From assembly GCF_020991475.1 (NCBI RefSeq), contig NZ_JAJMPA010000002.1, positions 62,001 through 126,000 on the forward strand: a DNA stretch of 64,000 bases, written 5' to 3'. Within the stretch, counting starts at the first letter, position 1. Every line of letters begins with the position of its first letter. This stretch comes from Pedobacter sp. MC2016-14. Its GTDB lineage: Bacteria > Bacteroidota > Bacteroidia > Sphingobacteriales > Sphingobacteriaceae. Made by a program: the position numbers and the translations under genes. Under the pieces are notes generated by a model. That model was not told the DNA's origin. It saw only the letters and a list, made by a program, of their open reading frames with translations, and did not search any database. Positions 50,573-58,155 of the stretch are shown here, one piece after another.

Positions 50573-53089
50573 TTAGGTGGTTATATTCCATTCTGCGGTT
50601 CGCTTCTGTCCGCGCATTTCAACAAATTCTATGGTAGGATCTTTGTCTTCCGGCGCATTAACAAAGTGCGAAAAACGTTTTCTGATGGCGGGGTTTTCAA
50701 CGGCTTCTTTCCATTCGCATTTGTAAGCCGTAATCAGATTTCCAATTTCTCTTTCCCATTGTGCGGCCATTCCTAAACTGTCATTGATGATTACATTTTT
50801 CAGGTAATCTATACCGCCCTCCATTTTGTTCAGCCAGGTTGCTGTACGCGTTAGTGGATCGGCCGTGCGGATATAGAACATCAAAAACCTGTCAATGTAT
50901 TGGATGCAGGTGTCGCTATCCAAATCGGTTGCTAAGAGTAGCGCATGCTGAGGTTTGCTCCCCCCGTTTCCACAAACATAAAGGTTCCAACCTTTTTCCG
51001 TAGCTATGATGCCAAAGTCTTTGCTTTGTGCTTCTGCACATTCCCTGATGCAACCACTCACGGCAGACTTAAACTTATGTGGGGCGCGAATCCCTCTGTA
51101 TCTTTCTTCGATCCTTATGGCAAAACTAACGCTGTCATGTAATCCAAATCGGCACCAGGTGCTGCCCACGCAGCTTTTTACAGTCCTTAAGCCTTTGCCA
51201 TAAGCATGACCACTTTCAAAGCCTGCAGCAATCAGCTCTTCCCAAATCACCGGAAGGTCGTTAAGGTGTGCGCCAAACATGTCAATACGCTGCCCGCCCG
51301 TTATTTTGGTGTATAGATTGTATTTTTTTGCTACCTCGCCAATTACAATCAGTTTGTCGGGTGTAATCTCTCCGCCAGCAACCCTGGGTACCACAGAGTA
51401 GGAGCCTCCCTTTTGGATGTTGGCCAGAAAACGATCGTTACTGTCCTGAGCTACGTCATTTCCTTTTTTAAGGATCATCTCGTTCCAGAGGCTGGCCAGG
51501 AGCGAAGTAACCAGAGGCTTGCAGACTTCACATCCGTCATTTTTGCCCAGAGCGTCCAGTACTTCATCGTAGCTTTTTAATTCATGGATATGGATCAGGT
51601 CAAATAATTCCTGTCTGCTGTAGTTGAAATGTTCGCAAATCACATTTTTAATGTATTTGCCTTGAGATTTAAGACTGTAGGTCATCAGGTCCTTCACCAT
51701 CGGTATACAACCACCGCAACCTGTGCCTGCTTTGGTGCATTTTTTCAGTTCATCAATATTTTCACAACAGCCATTTTCTACGGCATTACAGATGTCTCCT
51801 TTGGTCACCCCCTCACAGCTACAAATTAGTGCTGAATCTGGTAATCCTGTAATTCCAGCGCCTGAAGAACTGTCGGAACCTCCCCGACTCCCTAAAATCA
51901 GTTCTTCCGGATTTTCCGACAAGATCATTTTATTATCGGCGGTCTGTAGCAGCATATTGTAGGCCGATGCATCACCAATTAAAATGCCACCCAGCAGGTG
52001 CTGCCCATCGTTGCTGATGTTAATTCTTTTGTAAATCCCTTTGTGTTTGTTTTCAAAAACAATGGTGCGGCAATCCGGCTCCGTAATAAAGTTATCCCCA
52101 AAACTGGCCACATCTATCCCAATCAGTTTAAGTTTGGTACTCATGTCAAAGCCCCTGAAGGTTTTGCTGCCGGCACAAAGGTTAGTCGCCAGTACTTCGG
52201 CCATTTCATATCCTGGAGCGATCAAACCATAAATCATGCCCTCGTGCAGTGCACATTCCCCTATGGCATATATGGCAGGATCACTTGTGCGCATGGCTTC
52301 GTTTACCACAATGCCCCCGCGCAAACCCGTTTCCAGTCCACAGGCTTTAGCCAGTTCATCTCTTGGTTTTATTCCTGCAGAAATTACCAGCATGTCTACA
52401 TCAAGTACACTGTTGTCGCTGAATTTAAGTCCTGTTATACCATTTTCACCTTCAATGCTGCTGGTGTTTTTGTTCAAATGAATTTGTAAACCCAGATTGG
52501 CCAATTTAGATGCCAGCATATTGCTACCTGCGGCGTCAATTTGCCTGGGCATTAATCCTGGGGCAAATTCTACAATACTCGTTTGCTCAATGCCCAGATC
52601 TATTAATGCCTTTGCGGCTTCCAATCCCAATAATCCACCACCAATAACTGCCGCTGTTTTTGCTTTTCTGGCATAATTGCTAATCAGGTCCAGGTCTTCA
52701 AGTGTTCTATACACAAAAACACCTTCTTTTTCAATACCGGGAATGTTTGGAACAAAAGCTGCGGAGCCCGTGGCAAAAACAAGTACGTCATAAGGATGAG
52801 CTGAGCCATCGGCACTGTAAGCTATTTTTAGCTCCCTGTTGATGTTAACAATAGGACGGTTTAAGTGTAAGGTAATGTTCTGCTCCTGGTACCAGCTTTC
52901 GGTAGAGAGCGAAAGATCATCTGCGGTCTTGCCGGCAAAGTATTCACTAAGGTGAACGCGGTCATAAGCTCTGCGGGATTCCTCTCCAAAAACAGCAATT
53001 TCAAAATCTGGAGATTTAGCGCGTATTTTTTCGCAGAATTTATAGCCTACCATTCCATTTCCAATCACGATTATTTTTAATGCAGTCAT
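50573..53089 (-). CDS. nirB: NADH-dependent nitrite reductase large subunit
   Basis: 838 residues, normal length for NirB. The N-terminal FAD/NADH domain (IIVIGNGMVGYKFCEKI, AVIGGGLLGLEAAKAL) is followed by BFD-like 2Fe-2S cysteines (CSCEGVTKGDICNAV, GTGCGGCIP) and a second cysteine-rich repeat, then the ferredoxin-like and sirohaem domains with the cluster ligands in SCVGSTWCRFG, SGCIRECAEAQ and YVCGNGGS. It converts nitrite to ammonium using six electrons from NADH. It is first in the nitrate operon; a long 5' leader and Crp/Fnr-like sites lie upstream. Confidence 0.97.
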   Translation of the reverse strand: MTALKIIVIGNGMVGYKFCEKIRAKSPDFEIAVFGEESRRAYDRVHLSEYFAGKTADDLSLSTESWYQEQNITLHLNRPIVNINRELKIAYSADGSAHPYDVLVFATGSAAFVPNIPGIEKEGVFVYRTLEDLDLISNYARKAKTAAVIGGGLLGLEAAKALIDLGIEQTSIVEFAPGLMPRQIDAAGSNMLASKLANLGLQIHLNKNTSSIEGENGITGLKFSDNSVLDVDMLVISAGIKPRDELAKACGLETGLRGGIVVNEAMRTSDPAIYAIGECALHEGMIYGLIAPGYEMAEVLATNLCAGSKTFRGFDMSTKLKLIGIDVASFGDNFITEPDCRTIVFENKHKGIYKRINISNDGQHLLGGILIGDASAYNMLLQTADNKMILSENPEELILGSRGGSDSSSGAGITGLPDSALICSCEGVTKGDICNAVENGCCENIDELKKCTKAGTGCGGCIPMVKDLMTYSLKSQGKYIKNVICEHFNYSRQELFDLIHIHELKSYDEVLDALGKNDGCEVCKPLVTSLLASLWNEMILKKGNDVAQDSNDRFLANIQKGGSYSVVPRVAGGEITPDKLIVIGEVAKKYNLYTKITGGQRIDMFGAHLNDLPVIWEELIAAGFESGHAYGKGLRTVKSCVGSTWCRFGLHDSVSFAIRIEERYRGIRAPHKFKSAVSGCIRECAEAQSKDFGIIATEKGWNLYVCGNGGSKPQHALLLATDLDSDTCIQYIDRFLMFYIRTADPLTRTATWLNKMEGGIDYLKNVIINDSLGMAAQWEREIGNLITAYKCEWKEAVENPAIRKRFSHFVNAPEDKDPTIEFVEMRGQKRTAEWNITT

Positions 53090-53222
53090 AATTTTAAAGA
53101 TTTTGTGATTTATGGTTCAAATTTTTTGTGTTTTTCTGTAGTTTTTAGTTTTAGTGTAGATTTTTTAATGTTTTTTGGTGTTTTTATGTGTGTTTGTTTT
53201 GTTTAGTATGATTTATAATATT

Positions 53223-53251
53223 CAAATGTATTGTTTTTAAAATAAAAACAA
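53223..53251 (-). promoter_or_regulatory. Promoter of the nirB operon
   Basis: On the minus strand TTG (53251-53249), an 18-nt spacer and TACATTTG (53230-53223), an exact TAnnTTTG match. Transcription would begin near 53217, leaving a 5' leader of about 128 nt with only two G residues. The palindrome at 53259-53274 would be centred about 49 bp upstream of the start, a usual activator distance. Confidence 0.5.
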
Positions 53252-53258
53252 TAATAAA

Positions 53259-53274
53259 TATGATTTATATCATA
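53259..53274. promoter_or_regulatory. Crp/Fnr-like palindrome in the nirB-cobA intergenic region
   Basis: TATGAT-TTAT-ATCATA has perfect six-base arms around four bases, the geometry of FNR boxes (TTGAT-N4-ATCAA). Related units occur nearby: TATGATTTATAA at 53207 and TGTGATTTATGG at both 53104-53115 and 53281-53292. The regulator encoded at 41644 is the likely ligand. Confidence 0.55.
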
Positions 53275-53337
53275 AAATATTGTGATTTATGGATTTTATT
53301 TATCAATTTTACCATTAGTCAATTAAATAATGTCATT

Positions 53338-54102
53338 ATGGAGCGTAAAATTGAAGAATGCAGGCTTTTTATTATGGGTGCTGGTCCTGGAGATCCGGAA
53401 TTGATCACTATGAAGGCTTATAATCTGTTAAAAAGGGCGGAAGTTATCCTCTATGACAATTTAAGCAATGAGGAATTGTTAAATCTGGCTCCAAAAACAT
53501 GCAAAAAGATCTATGTTGGTAAAAAACCATATGGCTGTTGTACCCCTCAGGACAAAATAAACGAACTCATCGTCGAATATGCCAGTCGGTATAATACTGT
53601 AGTGCGTTTAAAAGGCGGAGATCCTTTTATTTTCGGACGGGGTTTTGAAGAGTTGTTGTTTGCAGAAGCGCATGGGATCAACGCGCAATATATTCCTGGA
53701 ATCAGCAGTATGCAAGGGGCGGGAATGGTAGATATTCCGTTAACGCATCGTGGTATCAGTGAAAGTTTATGGATCATTACAGGCACCAAAAGAGATGGAA
53801 GCCTTTCAAAAGACCTAAAATTTGCGATGAAAAGTTCTGCAACCGTGGTGATTTATATGGGCATGCGAAAAATGGCTGAAATCTCAGGCGTATATATAGC
53901 TGAAGGTTTGGGTTCAATACCTGCTGCCATCATTCAACATGTTTCATTGCCGCATCAAAAGCAAGTAGTTTGTGAAGTTGGAGATTTGCAGAAAGCAGCT
54001 TTAAGAGCAGGTTTGAGTAATCCTGCGGTGATTGTAATCGGGGATGTGGTGCGTGCCAGGGAAATCTGTTCGCAATACAATAATAAGCAGCTTGCGGGAT
54101 AA
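53338..54102 (+). CDS. cobA: Uroporphyrinogen-III C-methyltransferase
   Basis: 254 residues from ATG at 53338 (MERKIEECRL); a longer ORF extends back over the intergenic operators and is not favoured. The SAM-binding motif GAGPGDPELITMKA, the VRLKGGDPFIFGRGFEEL block and the PGISSMQGAG segment identify the SUMT family. It methylates uroporphyrinogen III to precorrin-2, the precursor of sirohaem needed by NirB encoded divergently. It is the single-domain form without CysG dehydrogenase/chelatase, so those steps must be encoded elsewhere. Confidence 0.95.
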   Translation: MERKIEECRLFIMGAGPGDPELITMKAYNLLKRAEVILYDNLSNEELLNLAPKTCKKIYVGKKPYGCCTPQDKINELIVEYASRYNTVVRLKGGDPFIFGRGFEELLFAEAHGINAQYIPGISSMQGAGMVDIPLTHRGISESLWIITGTKRDGSLSKDLKFAMKSSATVVIYMGMRKMAEISGVYIAEGLGSIPAAIIQHVSLPHQKQVVCEVGDLQKAALRAGLSNPAVIVIGDVVRAREICSQYNNKQLAG

Positions 54103-54126
54103 GCTGATCAGAAAGTTATAAACAAA

Positions 54127-54170
54127 AAAAAAGCATTCCCCGGTTTATCCGAAGAATGCTTTTCTTTTTT
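54127..54170. terminator. Bidirectional terminator between cobA and the 57-residue protein gene
   Basis: AAAAGCATTC (54129-54138) pairs with GAATGCTTTT (54154-54163); the stem is preceded by an A run and followed by T-rich CTTTTTTG, so it can end transcription from either side. A small inner CGG/CCG stem extends it. Confidence 0.85.
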
Positions 54171-54183
54171 GTTTTAGAGCTAA

Positions 54184-54357
54184 CTATCCTTTAGTAAGGA
54201 TGTCTAATAAAGCATTGTTTTTAGCCAATTGATCTTTAGTAGATTGTCTTGAGCGACTTCCAAGTTCAATGTTAGTTGCCAATTTCAAGTTTTTAACATC
54301 CAATTTTGCGAATGTTTTATTCCTTCTGTCTTTTCTTTTTAGTCTTGTAACTGCCAT
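54184..54357 (-). CDS. Conserved-looking 57-residue basic protein
   Basis: ATG at 54357, TAG at 54186-54184. The protein begins MAVTRLKRKDRRNKTFAKLD and continues with KLATNIELGSRSRQSTKDQLAKN, with many Lys/Arg residues early and no membrane segment or cysteine. I believe similar short basic proteins are widespread in Bacteroidota but know no function; a nucleic-acid or ribosome-binding role fits its charge. It lies 29 bp downstream of tRNA-Cys on the same strand with no terminator visible between, so the two are probably co-transcribed and end at the hairpin at 54127-54170. Confidence 0.75.
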   Translation of the reverse strand: MAVTRLKRKDRRNKTFAKLDVKNLKLATNIELGSRSRQSTKDQLAKNNALLDILTKG

Positions 54358-54386
54358 GTCAATGTTTTTTTATTTATTAAAAAATC

Positions 54387-54460
54387 TGGAGGTCGAGAGC
54401 GGATTCGAACCGCTGTACGAGGTTTTGCAGACCTCTGCCTAGCCACTCGGCCACTCGACC
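54387..54460 (-). tRNA. tRNA-Cys (anticodon GCA)
   Basis: On the minus strand the acceptor arms GGTCGAG / CTCGACC pair fully, followed by discriminator T and an encoded CCA. The anticodon stem-loop reads AGGTCTGCAAAACCT with GCA in the loop, and the T arm contains GGTTCGAATCC. Discriminator U73 is the main identity element of cysteine tRNAs. No other tRNA is adjacent. Confidence 0.96.
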
Positions 54461-54478
54461 CTGTTTAAATTCAGGCTG

Positions 54479-54508
54479 CAAAAATAGCAATAAAATGTTA
54501 TGATGCAA
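54479..54508 (-). promoter_or_regulatory. Promoter of tRNA-Cys
   Basis: On the minus strand TTG (54508-54506), a 19-nt spacer and TATTTTTG (54486-54479), an exact TAnnTTTG match, 18 nt before the tRNA 5' end. Confidence 0.55.
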
Positions 54509-54509
54509 T

Positions 54510-55259
54510 TTATTTCTGTAAATTTCTGCTGATATCAGCACATAGTATTGCAGCGGAGATGGCAACATTCAGAGATTCAGCTGTTCCAACTCTTGGAATG
54601 GTAACGGGTAGCGTAATTTTTTTGATCACCTCTTCGGTTACGCCTTGTCCTTCGTTCCCTAAAACGATCAGCCCCTCTTTTCCCCAATTTACCTCATACA
54701 AACTTGTCCCGTTAAGCATCGCTCCAAAAACGGGTAAATTTACCTGCTCAAAAAAATCAGGCAACTCCTGATAAAAAACATTTACCCGGCTTAGCGAACC
54801 CATTGTAGCTTGTACCGTTTTTGGATTATAAACTTCTACTGTACTCAAAGAGCAAATGATGTTTTCAAAGCCAAACCAGTCTGCCGTCCTGATAATGGTT
54901 CCCAGGTTTCCCGGATCTTGTACACCATCCAGTACAATAGAAAATTTGTTTCGCAAAACTGCGGGCTCTATTTTTCTCGCTTCAGGTGTATTTACCAGCG
55001 CAAGTACGCCCTGTGGAGCCTGTTGGGTACTAATCTTCTCCAATTCAGCGTTGTTTACTTCAAATAACTTTATATTTGCAGGCATTTGAGGCAATAAGGG
55101 CTCAAATTGGGCAAGGTAATAAATGCTATGTACCTGGTAATTGGAGGAAATAAATTCCAGTATTGATTTTATTCCTTCAATGATAAAGATCTTATGCTCT
55201 TTACGGTACTTTTTTTGATGTAATGATTTTATAAACCCTATCTGTGATTTTGAAAGCAT
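54510..55259 (-). CDS. TrmH/SpoU-family RNA 2'-O-methyltransferase
   Basis: 249 residues. An N-terminal substrate-binding domain (MLSKSQIGFIKSLHQKKYRKEHKIFIIEG split here in two parts by a turn) precedes a SPOUT knot domain with the family motifs VLDGVQDPGNLGTIIRTADWFG, VLGNEGQGV and IPRVGTAESLNVAISAAI. Members methylate a ribose in rRNA or tRNA using SAM; the target is not predictable. Its start codon lies inside the first codons of the divergent tamL gene. Confidence 0.93.
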   Translation of the reverse strand: MLSKSQIGFIKSLHQKKYRKEHKIFIIEGIKSILEFISSNYQVHSIYYLAQFEPLLPQMPANIKLFEVNNAELEKISTQQAPQGVLALVNTPEARKIEPAVLRNKFSIVLDGVQDPGNLGTIIRTADWFGFENIICSLSTVEVYNPKTVQATMGSLSRVNVFYQELPDFFEQVNLPVFGAMLNGTSLYEVNWGKEGLIVLGNEGQGVTEEVIKKITLPVTIPRVGTAESLNVAISAAILCADISRNLQK

Positions 55260-57625
55260 ATCTTATTAACAAAAAGAAATTCCAGTTTCCTGCAATATTA
55301 CTATTTATTATTCTTTTTGTTACGGCCTGCTCATCCACAAAATATATACAGGATTACCAGTCCATTGTTAAAACGGTTGATATAGATAGTGTTCCGGATA
55401 AATTTAGTGAAGAAGCTTACAACTACGTGCAAAAAGATATACGCCCTGCGCCAAAGCTGAGCATTAATGTGGGCTTGTACAATATTTTCTACGGCCTTTT
55501 TAAAACTAAATCTGTTGGTAACCCTGCGCCGATTCTGGACAGTACACTGGTAGAAATTTCCAGAAGCCAGGTAGAAAAGTTCCTGGTGAGTAAAGGCTAC
55601 TTTAAAGCCAAAGTAAAATCAGACATTACAGTTGAGCATCAAAAAGCTAAAGTATATTTTAAAGCCAACCCGGGACCGGCATTTTTTGTAAATAAACTGA
55701 ACTTTGATATTGAAGATCCTGCAGTTAAATCTATTTATATGGATAGGAAAACGCAGTTCTCTCATCTAAAAGAGGGCATGCAATATGACGATGATTCATT
55801 GGCATATGAGCGGGACCAGGTGTATGAATTGCTCAAGGAAAATGGCTATTATGATTTCTCTAGGCCCTATGTTAAATATACGGTAGACAGTAACTTAAAT
55901 AATAGTAAGGTTAATTTGACCTTGATTGTAGACAATCCTGAGGGTAAAGCCAATCATGATCAGTATAAAATCGGAGAAACAAACATTATCATTGCACCAA
56001 CGACAGATGGCTTTCCAGATTCACTGAAACTGAATCCAAGGATTGGGCGCAATGGGGTAAGGTATACAGATTTGTCGGGCCGGTTTAGGAGAAATCCAAT
56101 TGTGCGGTACGATTTCATCAAGCGTGGGGAGCTTTACAGCCTTGAAAATGAAAACTTAACCTACGACAGGATGTATGAGCTGAATGTTTTTAAAAATGTT
56201 AAGATCGACTACATCAAGCCCAAAGACACTGCTAACCAGGTAAATCCTGTAATCAGGCTCACTCCGCAAAAAAGAATGAGTAACAGGATAGAGGGGGAAG
56301 TACCTTTTAATGCGGGTACTGTGGGTTTTACGCTCAGTAATACCTATACCAATAACAATATTTTCAGGGGTGCAGAGCGTTTTGAATTCCAGGTAAAGGG
56401 AGGTCTGCAATCCAGGACAGGGCAGGGACAATCCTTATTTAATGATATTTACCAGCGTGATTTCTCTGTGAGTGCCAATCTCGCTGTTCCCCGGTTAATG
56501 GTTCCTTTTGATATCCCTATGATGGGAAAAAATGGAATGCCAACCACCACTTTTTCCACCAGTTATATCTATTCCCTGCAAAAAGATTTCTTTGACCGCA
56601 GGGTTTACCTAACCTCTATCACCTACCAATGGGTAGAAACAAAATCTAAGCTACATTCCTTAACGCCCCTCAATTTTGAGTATAGGTTTGGAGGTTTGCT
56701 CATTGATACCACTACAGCAGATGGCAAAGCCTTAATTGCTGCAAATTCTTATAACATTAAATTGCTGGACAGAAGGGACATTACCCTTGGTGTTAAATAT
56801 ACTTACTCTTTAAACGCCAATAAACTGTTGCTTCCCAACAAAAGCTTTATTTACTTTAGGGGAAATATTGATATGGCTGGAAACCTGTTGCAGGGCATTA
56901 CCAGTATAACCGGTAAAAATGAAGGAGATGATGGTAGTGCTACCTTGCTTGGCCTGCCTTTTAACCAATATGTTAGGCCAGAGGTTGATGTGAGGTGGTA
57001 CAAAAGCTTAGGTGGCGTTAAGCAGTTTGTGGCAAGGTTAAATGTGGGGGTAGGCTATGCATATGGAAATTCTAATGCCATTCCTTTCGAGAAATTGTTT
57101 TTTGCAGGTGGATCAAACGGTGTGCGAGCCTGGCAGGCCAGGACTTTAGGACCAGGAAATTATAACCGTGGAAACCGGATTACTTCGGAGGATTTGAGGC
57201 GCACCTTATACGGAATTGATCAATTGGGGCAAATGCATATAGAGGCCAACCTGGAATACAGGTATAAGCTGCTGGATAAATTCTTTGGCGCACAGTTAAA
57301 GGGCGCATTCTTTTTAGATGCCGGGAATGTTTGGAACATTGCGGCGGGCAACCCACAACCAGAAACTTATTTTAAACTCAAAAACCTTGGCAACCAGCTA
57401 GGAATTGGCACAGGAGTAGGGTTGCGTTATGATGTAGATTACTTTGTATTCAGATTTGACGTGGGTTTAAAACTTAAAGATCCGCAATTTACAGGTTCAG
57501 ACCAATGGGTGATTGGTAAGTACCTAAGTGGTGCCAAAGATTTTAAAGCCCAGTATGTGAATACCCATAGTCCGGATAGTTACCGTTTTGTACAGTACAA
57601 CTTTGGGATCGGCATGCCGTTTTAA
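55244..57625 (+). CDS. tamL: TamL-type BamA/TamA-family outer-membrane lipoprotein
   Basis: 793 residues. The only reasonable starts are GTG at 55244 or TTG at 55250, since no ATG precedes the signal sequence (FPAILLFIILFVTACSS), whose lipobox makes it a lipoprotein. POTRA-like repeats occupy about residues 90-370 (VEKFLVSKGYFKAKV, VYELLKENGYYD, YDRMYELNVFKNVKID) and the C-terminal half is an Omp85 beta-barrel with FFAGGSNGVRAWQARTLGPG and a final FGIGMPF. This matches the Bacteroidota TamL, which works with TamB in outer-membrane assembly. Its 5' end overlaps the divergent methyltransferase gene by 16 bp, an unusual head-to-head arrangement. Confidence 0.92.
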   Translation: MILKAYLINKKKFQFPAILLFIILFVTACSSTKYIQDYQSIVKTVDIDSVPDKFSEEAYNYVQKDIRPAPKLSINVGLYNIFYGLFKTKSVGNPAPILDSTLVEISRSQVEKFLVSKGYFKAKVKSDITVEHQKAKVYFKANPGPAFFVNKLNFDIEDPAVKSIYMDRKTQFSHLKEGMQYDDDSLAYERDQVYELLKENGYYDFSRPYVKYTVDSNLNNSKVNLTLIVDNPEGKANHDQYKIGETNIIIAPTTDGFPDSLKLNPRIGRNGVRYTDLSGRFRRNPIVRYDFIKRGELYSLENENLTYDRMYELNVFKNVKIDYIKPKDTANQVNPVIRLTPQKRMSNRIEGEVPFNAGTVGFTLSNTYTNNNIFRGAERFEFQVKGGLQSRTGQGQSLFNDIYQRDFSVSANLAVPRLMVPFDIPMMGKNGMPTTTFSTSYIYSLQKDFFDRRVYLTSITYQWVETKSKLHSLTPLNFEYRFGGLLIDTTTADGKALIAANSYNIKLLDRRDITLGVKYTYSLNANKLLLPNKSFIYFRGNIDMAGNLLQGITSITGKNEGDDGSATLLGLPFNQYVRPEVDVRWYKSLGGVKQFVARLNVGVGYAYGNSNAIPFEKLFFAGGSNGVRAWQARTLGPGNYNRGNRITSEDLRRTLYGIDQLGQMHIEANLEYRYKLLDKFFGAQLKGAFFLDAGNVWNIAAGNPQPETYFKLKNLGNQLGIGTGVGLRYDVDYFVFRFDVGLKLKDPQFTGSDQWVIGKYLSGAKDFKAQYVNTHSPDSYRFVQYNFGIGMPF

Positions 57626-58155
57626 AAAGCTCTTTTCAGCGTATCGAATATCGTTTCAAAAAATGTACCTACGCCCAAACCATTGCTATGGTTGAAGTAA
57701 AAGAAAACCAGTAATACAATGATCGCAATGATGATTAATCTTTTAAAAGCCAGGGCAATAAATATCACAGCTAATGGAAATAAAATGAGCCACATGCTGT
57801 TAATTTGATAAGGGCTTAAATTTCCTTCCTTTTTATACACATATACCAATTTGCTGTGGGTTCCGGCATCATTGAGGTGTTTTAGGTAAACAAAGGCCGA
57901 GCGTTCCAGTTGTAATGGTAAAATAGCCACCCCGCCATGGAAATTTAACGTTTGTGTAAAACCGCTTACACTAAAGGTGTATACGCCGTTTATTTGCTCC
58001 AAAGGCTTATCAAGTGAATCTGTAGCAATAATGGCCAGTTTGCTGTTTTTGAGCAGACTTTCTTTTACAATAAAGTTGTTGATGTCTGACTTTTGAGCAA
58101 AACCCCTAAAGGCAGCGGTCAGCAACAATATAACTACGAGTACTTTTCTTCTCAT
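57622..58155 (-). CDS. Exported protein with C-terminal membrane helices, unknown function
   Basis: 177 residues. A signal peptide (MRRKVLVVILLLTAAFRGFAQ) is followed by a small beta-rich domain (NGVYTFSVSGFTQTLNFHGGVAILPL) and two adjacent hydrophobic helices (WLILFPLAVIFIALAF, LIIIAIIVLLVFFYF). I do not recognise the family. It overlaps the patatin gene by 4 bp (ATGA), so translation is probably coupled, and overlaps tamL tail to tail by 4 bp. Confidence 0.72.
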   Translation of the reverse strand: MRRKVLVVILLLTAAFRGFAQKSDINNFIVKESLLKNSKLAIIATDSLDKPLEQINGVYTFSVSGFTQTLNFHGGVAILPLQLERSAFVYLKHLNDAGTHSKLVYVYKKEGNLSPYQINSMWLILFPLAVIFIALAFKRLIIIAIIVLLVFFYFNHSNGLGVGTFFETIFDTLKRAF

